Assembly (NCBI GenBank): GCA_002110485.1
Contig: MOWL01000072.1
Location: 62,001 to 126,000, forward strand
DNA: 64,000 nucleotides
Source: Emergomyces orientalis
Lineage: Eukaryota; Ascomycota; Eurotiomycetes; Onygenales; Ajellomycetaceae
Direction of reading: 5' to 3'
Numbering within the stretch: the stretch's first letter is position 1; each line of letters begins with the position of its first letter. Of the stretch, positions 33,419 to 45,139 are shown one piece after another. The notes beneath the pieces were generated by a model that saw nothing but the letters and a program-made list of their open reading frames with translations, did no database searches and had not been told where the DNA came from. The position numbers and the translations under genes are program-made.

Positions 33419-35666
33419 CCAAAACATTTCACGTCGAGTTGTTTGATTGAATGAATGCAAAAAAGGGGTCAACTTTTAGGAATACCCCAATCCCCTGCTA
33501 CGCACGGATGAAATTATTTCAAGACCTGTTTATTTTTTTCCAGCTTTTCCTTATGCTGTCCAGGGTTTTTGTCACTCATTACTTTCTTATTAATATTTTT
33601 GTTATTGGCATTTCTCTCTTAGGGGTTTTCTCTATCTCTTGCTTGTTTGGTCTTTGTATGGGTACACTGGATTTTCATTTCCTTTCTTTTTCACGGTCTT
33701 GTCATGGGATATACACTTTTAAGTCTGTTTTGGTTTTTCCTTCTTGTACTTTTTCCTTCTCTCGCTTCTATTTCTCTCTTCCCTCCAATTCCCTTCTCTA
33801 CATATGTTTGTAATTTTTCTTTCGTTTCTTTCTTTCCTATCCCTTGTTTGCTCAAGACTATTTGAAAGATAAACTTCATGTCAGCTACGGCCATGAAAAA
33901 GAAGAAGCAGAAAACAATAAAAGCAAAAGCCCTTTTTATGTCTGGCACGGTAATATGAGTACGGGAGTTTCTTTGCTTTCTTCGCTTTGTGTCTTTTCTA
34001 CTTTTGTTGTGCTGCCTTAAAAGGGGAGCGAGGGGCGAGAGGGGGGGGGGGGGTAGTAGGTTTGGTACCTGGGGCGGGTTAGGTAGGACTGGTGGCTGTC
34101 ATTTCGATGCACGGCATCACAACGTTCCACCCAACCGGGGTTCTCAGGCTAATCATGGCCGCGGTGTTATTTCTGGAGTTTTCTTCTGTTGCTGTGTTTG
34201 GAATTTTTTTTCTAATACATCAAGCTCGAAATAAAAAAAGAACAGGTTTTGAAAATATGGTTCATTTCGTTGTTTAGCGAGATACTGTGCTTTGGATTTT
34301 TTTTATTTATTTTTGTTTCTTCAAATGTGAGACAAAATGTAAGTTGTTTGGTTTTTTGTCTTGCTTTCTCCTTGCTGTTCCTGCTTACTGGTTAGGTTTT
34401 CCTTCTCCTTTCTCTTCTCCTGTCAGGATTGTTACAATAGGGGGTTCTGGAATTTTTCTTTCTTTCGTATTACTTTGTCTGAATTGAATAAAAGAGTGAA
34501 TGAAACACCAACCTTGAAGGTGAGTGAGGAAGTAAGGAATGAAATGATTGGGTGTTTTTCTTTTTCTTTCTTTCTTTCTTTCTTTCTTTCCTTTTTTTTT
34601 GGTTATTTGAGATGGTGTTTTTGCCAATCCTTTTTTCCTTTCTATTCGGTTTTTTTTCTTCCTCTGGATTGAGCTCGGTTGAATAGCATAGCCTAGCAAA
34701 GGAAAGTATTTGTCTTGTCTTGCGTTATTTTGATTGCTGGACTGTTTGCAAAAAAAAAACAAACAATTGAATCGATTGAACCGCGCGATAATATATACCG
34801 ACTTCGCGCTGACTGTTGCTTGCACAGAGGCCATCAAATGTCTCTCAGCTAAATAAAAGGAGGTTAGATAGAACCATTGATGACTAATCATCATTGGCTA
34901 AGTTACCCCTATCTTCACACTGCCCTCACAGTCAGCACCTCACACCTCACACACCTTCGTCTTTCACACTCCTCTGCCCATTTTCAGCAACCAGCTCAGT
35001 TCGCTCACAGAGTCCTGATGAGATCAGGCTTATATTTTTAACTTTTGTATTGACACTGGATGCTTTCATTTTCCTTCTAAGCTGAAGGTCTCGGACTACA
35101 TAGCAGCGATGGGGCGGCTGGTCACAGTACTAGTGAAGCAAATAATGATCTGAGAAGATCACCTCTCTCCTTTCGTTTTCTTCAATTTTTTGAGTCCGCG
35201 TTTTGATTTTTGAGAGAGAAACCACCTGGACGGAGGGTCTCTTGGGGATACTCTGATACGCTCTGTAGTTTCAAGCCCTCGGCACTGAATTTGACCCATT
35301 GAGTATAGGCGCAAAGCTGAGATACCCTAGGGGTATTTCAATTGCCGCCTCAAAGTGGGCTGTTGAGCTGGCCAGAAGGGATGTTTCTCTGGATTGATTC
35401 ATAGCGTTGTCTTAGGGACCCCAAACTTCTGATGACCAACTCTCTTCAGATTTGAATCGTACAACCGGCCCCCAGATTGCCCCGCTACCCATGAGCTACC
35501 ACAACGACTCGCATCGCGATTCGCTTTCTTTCATTTTTCTTAGACATACATTTCTATCTTACGTTTTACAATACATTTACTCGAACCACAGGGCGTGACT
35601 CGCTGCTTGATCTTGATACTTCTATCCTTGCTTTCTGGCTCCCCCCAACCCAGCCCCCGAAGAATC
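33419..35666. other. Intergenic region upstream of the F-box-like gene
   Basis: About 2.2 kb. The first part is T-rich and probably 3' UTR of the preceding gene. It contains a short G run near 34040-34052, a CTTT repeat (34561-34600) and a long pyrimidine/purine-biased tract. No supported gene. Confidence 0.6.
34561..34600 (+). repeat. (CTTT)n tetranucleotide repeat
   Basis: About seven TTTC units ending in a T run. Confidence 0.85.
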
Positions 35667-37543
35667 ATGCAGAAGAGCTCGGATCGAGTTGCCCGAAAGA
35701 CCATGTCGTGAAACACAGGGACTGGACTGGTAAACTTGCCGAGAGAGGTATCAATATATTTGAACTGATATCCATGGACTTTATTCCTATGACACTAACA
35801 CACATTAATCCCAGTTGATTCAAATGATTGCCATGCTCGTAACGGAGGATTCAGATTTGTGTCGGATGGCCCGTATCTGTCGTTACCTCGCGGAAGCCAT
35901 AGTTCCGCCTAATTTTGGCGTCTGGAGGACACGCTTCTTAGATAAATATGACCATCCCCCCCTAGATAAAACTTCGGAAGAGGTTAGAATAGAATACAAA
36001 GTACGCAGTATTATGCTGGCCCAAACACCTTCTTTTCAAGACGGAGAGAGAGGTAAGGAGAAACTGTGGCTCAGCGTCTTGACTACATTACTTGTTGGTA
36101 TGTTTGGTTGTCCGAGTTGGGTTTAAACACCCAACTATGTTCATATTTTTTTGAAAGCGTGCATCTAATACCTCAACAGAGTCTTACAATACCAGCTCAT
36201 ACCAGCACGTCGACGAGACATGTGTTTCACGAAACCACGCTCGAATCAAAGGGGCCATTATGAGCTCCGATTTTCTCAATCGCCCCATAGTTGGCAATGA
36301 CTTGAACTCCTCAAGTACGCCTAGCCGATCATATCTTGCCATCCAGTTGACTGCGACATATCTAGCTCTAGACCTCCGGCTCTCTTTCCGCTCGTTGCGA
36401 ACAGACTATGATTTAAAGGTTGTATATGTATGCGGTTCGACGACGCCGGTCCCGCCCATCACTGCATCTGACGGTGAAGAGGACATTGACCTGTATCAGC
36501 TTCTGCATATCAGGAATTTCTGGAAACGGCACCTCACGAACCCAGATGAGGATACTTTCTATACATCTTATAAGAGGCCGAAGGATTGGGAAGAGAGTTT
36601 TGGGAATAAATATACCCTGGGGAATTTTTGGTTGGGATATTACTGTACGTATTCTCCATCGATATTTCATTCGTCTCTTTCCCCCCCCTCCCACCTTATT
36701 TAATTTTTTTAATATATTTTTTAATATTTTTGATTCGGATTGGTACCCCATTTCCACTGTAGAAAACCTAAATAGCGATTTGGAAACCTATAGCTAACGA
36801 GCGCAAGCATGCATTCATCCACTCCCGATCACATCCACCGATTTACAGGAACGACAGACCTGCGCAGACCTCACCAGCCACTGGGACAGTTCTTGTGCAT
36901 TGGTAGGTGTCCGTCCTCTTTCCTAGATGTATATAAACCAGTTTCCAAGAAACAAAACCTCCCCTTCAAGACCACTTAAAATAAGCAGCTGATTAGCCTT
37001 ACGTAAAAATAGTTCCTGAAACTCTCCACAGCCACGACAAATGAATCAACAATATGGTTTCCCATCTTCAACGAGACCTACCCACTAAACCCTCACGTCC
37101 GGCCCTCATCCCGTACGTACTTCCGCGGCACCCAATCGCTCGACCATCACCATCATCACACCAATGTTACCAACGACAACAACGACCAACCCCGCCCCCA
37201 CCCAATCCGGGGCTTCACAGAAGCCTACCCTGTCCAAGCTGATATCCCCGGTTGGCGTCGCATATGCTTTGTCATCTATGAAATTAACCCGGAGTTTTTT
37301 GTCTCCGCTGTTGATGGAAGTGGCGATGGCAATGGCGGCGATAATGCCGATGGCAATGATGAGGAGGATGAGGAGGAAGGCTGGTTGCCGTGGAGCTGGA
37401 CTACGGTGAATTTTTTATGGGCGTATGGGTACGAAGGGGTGATTGTGCCTGGGGGAGGGATTATGATGGGGAGGTGGAGGAATATGATGGCAGAGGTGGA
37501 GGCGGAGGCGGAGGCGGGGCCGTTTATTTTTTGGGTGATTTGA
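35667..37543 (+). CDS. Fungal F-box-like protein with an in-frame TGA in exon 1
   Basis: Exons: 35667-35747, 35815-36097, 36180-36644, 36808-36894 and 37032-37543, which keep one frame of 476 codons. The junctions rebuild family sequence: LPRE|LIQMIAMLVTEDSDLCRMARICRY (F-box at the N terminus), LLV|ESYNTSS, LGYY|SCIHPLP with ERQTCADLTSHWDS, and a C terminus with QADIPGWRRICFVIYE, YGYEGVIVPGGGIMMGRW and GPFIFW. In this family the F-box would link to Skp1 in an SCF ubiquitin ligase; the C-terminal region is expected to bind a substrate. The first exon, read from ATG at 35667, contains TGA at 35709-35711 in frame, and no other ATG lies between it and LPRE. Either an upstream exon supplies the start or the gene is inactivated. 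The exon-4 donor is uncertain (GTGCAT at 36895 fits the frame; GTAGGT at 36903 does not). Confidence 0.65.
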
Positions 37544-38056
37544 TTTATTATTTTTGATTTTGATTTGGGGAAGGTTAAGTGGTTGAAAGGGAGGAGAGGG
37601 GATGGTATTTTGGAAGAAGGAAAGAAAGTCAAAATGGTGATTTGAAGCTTGAAAGCGGAAGTTGAAGAACTACATTTCTCGTTATATCCCTTTTCTTATT
37701 TCGTTGACGATTTGCATGTTATAAGCCATGGATTGAACGCTGAACACGGCGTGGAAAGGAGGAGAAACGAAATATCTATATCAATTACTCTTACCCGGAA
37801 TATAAAATCGCCGTCTCTTGAGAAAACAAAATGGTTAATCACCCCTTTGCTAAGCTATGTAGCCCGTTGAAATTTGAACCCTTTATTATTTCCCAGTTGT
37901 CCCGCTTTGAAAGAAAAGGGTAAGAAAAAGCAAGTCTTCGTTGGGGGATGGACGACAAAAAACAACAAAAAAATAGATATATGAACATACAACATACGCC
38001 CAACCATATTAAGAAGAAAAAAGGAAAAAAGGAAACCCGCTTTCGTTCCTCAACTC
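37544..38056. other. Convergent 3' spacer
   Basis: About 0.5 kb between the stop of the F-box-like gene and the stop of SEC13. AT-rich; nothing else seen. Confidence 0.6.
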
Positions 38057-39360
38057 TCACTCCTCAATATTCTTCACCTTCTCCCACTGCCCCTTCAAAC
38101 TCTCCTTCCACAGACTGACTTTATTATCGCCACCACTGACAGCAAGGATGTTCCCACTCAGACTCCAGCTGACACGCCATAAGACACAATCGAACTCCAA
38201 ATGCTGGCTGGTCCACTCGTTGGGGTTTGATGGGTCGGACGTCCATATACGGACGGTTTTATCTTGGGAAGCTGAGGCGATGTAGGATTTGGAGAGAATG
38301 CTTGGTGACCAGGCTACGTCGCGGACCCAGTCTGTGTGACCCTCCAGTACCTTGGTTACACTGTAGGTCTTGTTCTCGGCGCTGTTTATTTTGATTAGTA
38401 TATGTATATGTATTTCATAGCATGCAATTGAGTAAATTGAAGGGTGACAAAAAATAAATAAAATAAAATAAAATAGCATACTTATAATCCCATATCTTAA
38501 CAAGATTATCACTCCCTCCCGTTACAAATCTGCGTAACTGTCCGGCACTAGGGGTGGCGCTAATGATAGATCCAGAAGCAGCGGCAGGAGCCCAGCTGAC
38601 GGAGTTGACGCCCATGCCGTGCGCATGGAAGAGCTGATGCGTCCAGCTATTGTCACTGAATTCGAGTACGCTGACATTGCCGTCGGAGGAGGCACAGGCG
38701 AGCAGGCAGCCACTCTCGTGCGGCGCCCATGAGATGCCATTGACGGAGGCGGTGTGTAAGGAGAAATCAAAGACCTTTGTCCACGTGCTTGCGGCGGAGG
38801 CGGAGGCAGTGCTAGGGGCTTGTTCGCGCCATATGAGGACTTTCCCATCGTAGGAGGAGGAGGCTAGTATTGTTCCGAATTTAGGATGTGCCTGGGTTTA
38901 TTTTGTCAGGAGCTTGGTTTGGTTTTGGGGAAAGAGAATTCAATGGATTGTACGAACCCACGCAACACACCATACTGCTCCCTCGTGTCTTTTAAAAACG
39001 ATAAATTTTAGTACTTTGCAACGTTAAATTAGTGATGAAGCTGGTTAAGGGGGTCCGTACCCTTTCAGCGTCTCAAGAAGCCGGTGGGAGTCGCCTTCCA
39101 CCTCGAAGATCTTAATTGTTTTGTCTGACGAACAGGTGGCCAGTCTTCGACCGTAGTAGTCTAGAGCTGCATCGTGCTATGGACGGGGAACCTGTTAGAA
39201 ATGGTATGCTCATGGTTGCGGGGTGGAGGAATAGAGCCCTGCGGAGCAGGGACATACAATCATGTCATCGTGGCCAGAATTCGTTATAACTTGCGCCTAC
39301 AGAAGCGGTTAGAGAAGCACCAAACAAAACCTGTGGAAGAAAGAGAACAATACTCACCAT
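38057..39360 (-). CDS. SEC13: COPII/nucleoporin WD40 protein Sec13
   Basis: Exons 39360-39358 (ATG only), 39296-39258, 39176-39061, 38988-38958, 38891-38482 and 38381-38057 give 307 residues (yeast Sec13 has 297). The sequence opens [23 protein letters not shown] and continues with [77 protein letters not shown] and [10 protein letters not shown], i.e. six WD repeats. Sec13 pairs with Sec31 in the outer COPII coat for ER-to-Golgi vesicles and also sits in the Nup84 nuclear-pore subcomplex and the SEA complex. The first coding exon consists only of the start codon, joined to Ala2. All introns have GT..AG ends. It is divergent from PEX20 over 593 bp. Confidence 0.94.
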
Positions 39361-39953
39361 CTTGGCTGTGCATAAAATGGCGGGGCTGGCGGGGGAATGG
39401 CAATGTTGTGTATATATATGTATCTATATCAGTCTGCCCGTTTGCTGTCTCTTGGTTTGTTCCTCCGCTGGTTGCTGCCAGCTTGCCGCAAGTAGACGCC
39501 GCGCTAAGCCTTTCCCTTTCGGGAACATCAGCCGCCTCCAGACCACCTTTGCTGATATAAGCCGCCGCTATTCGCCCCACGTGAGTAGCCTCGGCCCGCT
39601 GCTCAGCTCTCATGTCTCTTTCTTTCTTTCTTTCTCTCTTTCTTCTCCTTCTTCTGCGACTCGGGCATCATTGTTCAATATACAGAAGCTGGCAGCCTAT
39701 ATCGAAAGGAGCGAGATCCTAGGGGCATACGTATCTAGGTATTAATACCCCTCAAACTACCGTGGATGTCTTACTAAAGACATCCTATCACTTCGGTTCT
39801 CGGGCCCCGCGCGCTCCCTGATATCCTGAATACCCAGAGCAGCAAGCAGTCGACTTTGACATTCCTTTTGCACTTTGCTTCTGCTTCCAGTCCGGCCACG
39901 TTCGGCTCTTCGTGGCGTTGTTTGCATCTTTTAAATTTTCAAATCACGGCACA
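39361..39953. promoter_or_regulatory. Bidirectional promoter region, SEC13/PEX20
   Basis: A 593-bp spacer between divergent start codons. It holds CACGTG at 39578-39583 and a CTTT-rich run near 39618-39650. I see no clear TATA box. Shared control is inferred only from the arrangement. Confidence 0.45.
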
Positions 39954-41259
39954 ATGGCGGATGCGCTCTGCGGCCCTTCCAATGCTCTCCAAAGCTTCCA
40001 GAAACATACATCTGTAGATAGAACACTTCAACAGGACCGCATACTTTCCCGCCAGTCTCCTGTTCAAGTATGTCTTCCCATATTTTGAACCAGGTAATCT
40101 AATTTGCGTCTTGCTGACCAACTACCTTGTAGGGCTTCCGATCACAAAATCATAATGAAGGCATCCTAGACCCAGAATTCAACGCTTTTGAAGCTGGCGT
40201 ACCCGGCGCTCCGCTTTCTGATATCCAACATCCTGCACCGTTTTTGCAGTCAACACCGCAACACCCCGCATTTAATCACACGGAAAATTCTGGATGGACA
40301 TCAGATTTCCAAAGCTTACAGATATCCGGTCCGGCCCAACATGTACCTCAACAACCATTTCGTCCAGAGTCCTCGTCTGGCTGGCAGAATGAATTTATGC
40401 GACACGCCCATCAAACACCCCACCAGACACAAACCCCACAAACCCAACCATCTCAGATTCCATTTAGATACGGCCAAGGTATAGGGGGGGTGGGATATGG
40501 TGGCATGAATAGTAACCCGATGTATCAAGATGCATCCCAATCACACTTTCAAGAACATAAGGAGGAAGCAATATTTGATGAATCTGCTTTTGAAGCAGCT
40601 TTTGCGGAAGCCCGAGCGGAGGTTGAGCTTCAAGAACAGCAGTTGCAGGACGGAGAAGTTATAGATCGAACTGAGATTGAGCAGACAATTAGAATAGGCT
40701 CAGACACCATCCAACCCCAAGTTGACGGGACGAATGAATCAGATGAGCTCGCTAGGACGGCCAGACAATTACTCGACAGCGTCAGCCACGACCAAAGCCA
40801 AAAATTTAAAGAAAGCAGCTTCCTTGCACTGATGCGACAGCTCCGCGATCGCGAGGTCACCGTTGACGGCGACGAATTCCGCCAAGTCAGTACCCTCCCA
40901 TAGAAATATTTATATAATAAGACAAACCGCTTTTTTTGTTTTTCTTGGAGAAAAGCAGGATAGCGTGGGCACTGGTACACTTTTGACTACGAATCTGCAC
41001 AATCAAGTGTTACATGTCCTTTGCATGCTAACGAGGCCTATAGACGACACAGCCACTCCATCCTGGTGGTCAATATTATCCCGAACAGAAAATATCTCAA
41101 CAAAACGATGCCGGAGCTCCTCCCGCTACTACTGCAACTAGCACTGTGAACGCGGTCGACAGCGGGATCGGTCAGTCGAAAGATTTCGAACAGCCTGCCA
41201 CTTTGTATCCGAAGTCAAGGGTTCCCTATGAGATGCCCGATGCACATTGGTCTGTCTAG
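39954..41259 (+). CDS. PEX20: Peroxin Pex20, PTS2 co-receptor
   Basis: Exons 39954-40067, 40133-40885 and 41044-41259 give 360 residues. It opens MADALCGPSNALQSFQKH; Cys6 matches the conserved N-terminal cysteine that is monoubiquitinated for receptor recycling in this family. WxxxF-type motifs that dock on Pex14/Pex13 are visible as WTSDF and WQNEF. The C-terminal half has DESAFEAAFAEAR and the Pex7-interacting region (DELARTARQLLDSVSHDQ, then FLALMRQLRDREV). Pex20 works with Pex7 to import PTS2 proteins such as thiolase into peroxisomes in fungi lacking a long Pex5. The second junction (FRQ|TTQPLHPGGQYYPEQ) was chosen to restore the conserved LHPGGxYY segment; the intron donor is GTCAGT. 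Confidence 0.87.
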
Positions 41260-42123
41260 ATATTAGAAATGGCCTCCACGGTCTTTTGAAATGCACGATA
41301 CGGTAAAGCAAAGATTCGAACTCTAATAATCCGTGGCAAATGAATTGTTATATTGTGTATGAGGGAGGGTTGTCCTGGAAAGTCATCGATATATACCCCT
41401 CATTATAAATACCTTAATTAGCATGTCTTTTTTCGTTTTCCTGCTCTCTTGGATATCTTCTCGATTGTTTCGTTTGTCGGTGAGGTAAGGGCAAAGACAT
41501 TGAATATACATGAACAACTGGGAGTTTGGGGCGTCATGGCCTTCTTTTTTTTTTTTTTTTTTTGGAGAACAGGCATTGCGTATTTTAGGTATTTCATTTT
41601 TTTGCATGTATGCATGCATACATACATACACACCTTGCGGACCGCATTGGATGCACCAGCCGTAATGATACAATCGATACTCTAAGACTTGGAGAATGAA
41701 TTTTGATCTGGCATTTGAGAGTAAACATTGTCTATCTTTACAAGAGCAGTGCTATTTTGCTACGGATAGGAAGTGAAATAAAAACCGAATAAAATATGAA
41801 TAAGAATGCGATAAATTAGCACAGAAGGCTGGCGCTCTGGTCTATGATTGACTTGCTGCCCGTGACTTGGTTCAACATCGATGGGACAGCAACTTTAAGC
41901 CTCAACTCGTTCTTAAGTTCCATTTCAGCTACATCACCACATTAACAACATCTACCACCACCACTATTCCCTTTTCCACTTCAACTCGACAGTTGGTGTA
42001 CAGATTCATCCTGATTCTAATTCTATCCATTCGACACATATCGATCTACACCATAGCATTTCATTCCCTTAGCGTTTCAACCACATCAGCTTCTAGCCCT
42101 TTCAAGTAACTTCGAATACCCCC
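41260..42123. other. Spacer before the WHI2-like gene
   Basis: About 0.86 kb. Contains a T19 run (41545-41563), an ATGC/CATA-rich stretch (41600-41630) and an A/T-rich tail, then a C/T-rich leader from about 41880. Any missing first exon of the WHI2-like gene should lie here. Confidence 0.5.
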
Positions 42124-44171
42124 TTGCTCTACCATCCCAACCCCCATGCCCCGTTATCTCTCTCCCCTTTCGCTCCCTGGGTTCCATTAGATCGATTCCA
42201 TTACCTTATACCGATCTCTACGTTTTCTACACCTTTCTCTCCAGACTCCCACTGTCTGTCTAGACAGACACAACTCCCTCAATTCCATTCCGCATCCGAT
42301 GCAACCAAACCGAGAATAGCCCATAATTTAAGCGCCACCCCTCCCCCTGCCCATCACACTGGTATCTATACCTGTTACTACCCATCGTCCGTCGCGTTGT
42401 CGAGCATTCAAGACCCATCAGGCTCGCCCAACCCGGCGCAGCCACCTAATTCACACCGCACCTCACCCACCGTGGAGAACGACGACGACTCCTATACCGC
42501 TCCTCCTCCTCACTCGCCAAGCTCGGCCTCCTCCTCGAATCCCCCCTTTCCCTTTGCTTCTCCCTCGTCCTACCCACCGCCTTTTTCATCCCTCTACTCC
42601 AACCCGGACGACGACGAGGAGCTCGATCGCATCCAGGCATTCGTCACAGAATCAGTTTCGCCATCTTTCCCAGCCTTCGCACCAGCACCGCCATTTGAAG
42701 AAACCTCCGCATTTCAATCTCCATCGCCTGCACAATCGCCTGTTGTCCTAGATACTAAAGCGGCGTTTTCGCGGGATAAGACAGGAGAGGCATCGGGCAA
42801 AGGCCTAGACGACGGAGAGCCGCCACCGCCGTATACTGAAGGGTATAGTCCGCTCCAATCCTTTACGTACGTCATGGCCGCCGCGGGAGGAGCTGCGTCT
42901 ATAATTACGCAGGTTCAGCAGACCGGTGGAGGGCCGCTGAATACCCTTGGAGGTACGTGGTTGCGCTCCTACAACAATATATAGTGAAATATTGGTGTGA
43001 TATTCGAGGGAGTTAGCTAATATATTTCTTGGTTTTAAAGATATTGGAGGCGATGAGCATATCACGTTAGATTTACGGTTAGTGTATATATCTTTTCCTG
43101 CACGAGGCCCTTCGGCCAAAAAAGTTTTGTTATGTAGCTAACTACTGGGTGGATAGTGGTACTCGATTTACGCTGTCGCGCGATGAACTGCTCACTCTAC
43201 CGGAGTTCGTTTTGCTATCTTTATTCCCGAATGGGCTCCTTCCTGATGGACACATGGGGACGTTCCATGAGGGCGACGTATATCCCGTCGACGTAAGTGC
43301 GCATATTACTTCTCTCATAATCTTGAAATCTTTCTTTCCATCATGCTACGCCGGACATGACACTCATTGAATTGACATGGCTCCATTCAGTACGACCCCG
43401 CCTCTCTTCAATACATGTTAGATTTCTTCCGCTCGGTGGCGCAATCAATTCCCTCATCCTCACCGTCCCCAACCACGTCGCCCGATGGAGATTACGCCAT
43501 GGACCCAATGCATGGGTCCACAAGGGATATGTTACAAGGTCGTGCCGGCATCATTGTGCTCCGCGAAGACCTTGACTTCTACGCAATTCCCCCCGTAGTC
43601 GACATCGACCACCCGGAAATGATCGAGGTGAAACGAGCCGCTGGAAAAGCTCTGCTGAAACAAGATGGGATCTTCTCTGGATTGCGAAAAAGCGATGAGC
43701 CCGGATCGACTGAACAACATCTCATTGAGATGTTAACCGCTGGGTAGGTTTTTACATATTTTCTCTATAAGTATATATTATATGAATCGCTAACGATAAG
43801 CTAGCGGTTTCAACCACGACGATCGATGGGGCCATCGTGCCGGCGAACCGAACAAAGCCGTAATCTGTAGCCTGGCATTGGCTAAACTTCGGACCGACAT
43901 ACGAGGCGACTTGGCCAATAACAATGCCGTCGGGATGGCGCAGAAACTGCTACTTTTCTGGCGGAAGCCGGCGCGACGGTGTTGGTGGGAGGGGGTGGAG
44001 CTTGAGGGGGTAGAGGGAGTCGAGGGGAAGCTCAAAGTCTGGATTCGGAGGGTGTGGACGCTTGAAATGGTGAGTGCTCGTGCCCTAAATTAATACTTTC
44101 TACTGCTCCCATTTTTCTTTCTATTTCTTTAACTAATGCATTATCTCTAGAGCGTCATTGGTCTCCGTTGA
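42124..44171 (+). CDS. WHI2-like BTB-domain growth/stress regulator, 5' end unresolved
   Basis: Coding exons seen: up to 42952, then 43041-43077, 43157-43292, 43391-43743, 43805-44069 and 44151-44171. The given start is only the limit of the open frame; no in-frame ATG occurs before 42874, which lies inside conserved sequence. An N-terminal disordered region (Pro/Ser-rich, with DDDEELDRIQAF) is followed by PPPPYTEGYSPLQSFTYV, then a BTB/T1-type domain: RGTRFTLSRDELLTLPEF, LFPNGLLPDG, EGDVYPVDYDPASLQYMLDF. The C-terminal part has GFNHDDRWGHRAGEPNK and ends WTLEMSVIGLR. Yeast Whi2 activates the Psr1/Psr2 phosphatases and dampens TORC1 and Ras signalling. The family call rests on the BTB segment and is less sure than the exon chain. 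Confidence 0.75.
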
Positions 44172-45139
44172 TCGAGAAATTTGAAAGCTATGCACGCAAA
44201 ATCAGCTCTCTCATGTTGAAGATTGATTACCGCTTATAGCCATTTTATGTTTCCGACGTTTTCGTTTTCTGAAACTCTGGCATGCCTAATTTATACTGTA
44301 ATCATACCACTCTTGCCCTTGACTTTTGTCCTTTTCATTTATATCTTGTCAGCACGTTTTATTCATAGCACTCGAAACTGTTTTGTCCCCTTGTTTTTTG
44401 ACTAACTACCTAAACCTTTTTTTCGTTGAATGTTATGTCTGTGACCTGTCTTTGTACCCTCTCGATGCCCCAATCACCGGGGGGGTGGGGTGGTTTTTAT
44501 TTCTTTCCTATTTTTTGACATTATGCCCAGAACAACGTCTATTATTTATTCTCTGCTCCTTATCTATTTTCTTACCTGGGAGTAGACAAATACAAGGCTA
44601 GTTTGAATTGATTGACTCTAACCATCCAATGTATCCTGTGCCTGGCAATACTAGGTAATATTTTGGCGCTAATGCGAATCGGAGGCTCGTCAAATGCGCT
44701 AGTCCCTGTCGGGAAACTAGTGCAGTCTAACCCAATCCGGCCAGACGCGACTCCAGCAAATAATGAAAGAACATCCAACCATCCAACCGTCCAAAAGAAG
44801 CATCAAAAAGACCAGAAGAGGAAACGCAACTAGAACTGGACCACGGGGAATAAATAACTACGACGTCTCTCTATAGCTGATACTCATTCCCATATATTTC
44901 CATTTTATATATGCCTATCAACTCCCGCCTCTTTACGCCGATCCGTTGCAACAAGAAGCAAAGGAGCTTTTTTTTTTTCTTCTTGCTTTCGTCGGCCGCT
45001 GATCGCAAACTGGAGCAAGCTTGCTAACCAGCTCTGTATATAATATACACCCCATCTTCATTCCCAAAAGCAGCGCCATGGTATAGAAATAAGTATATAA
45101 AAAGCCATTGACTAAAATACTTGGGACAACAACAACACC
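44172..45139. other. Spacer between WHI2-like and SNF5/SFH1 genes
   Basis: About 1 kb. T-rich 3' UTR-like sequence to about 44580, then a promoter-like stretch. A 73-codon open frame at 44612-44833 starts with TTG and has no domain; it is not called. Confidence 0.55.

Noticed and set aside
44612..44833. 73-codon open frame before SFH1
   Set aside because: It begins at TTG and its Lys-rich tail has no known similarity that I can recognise.
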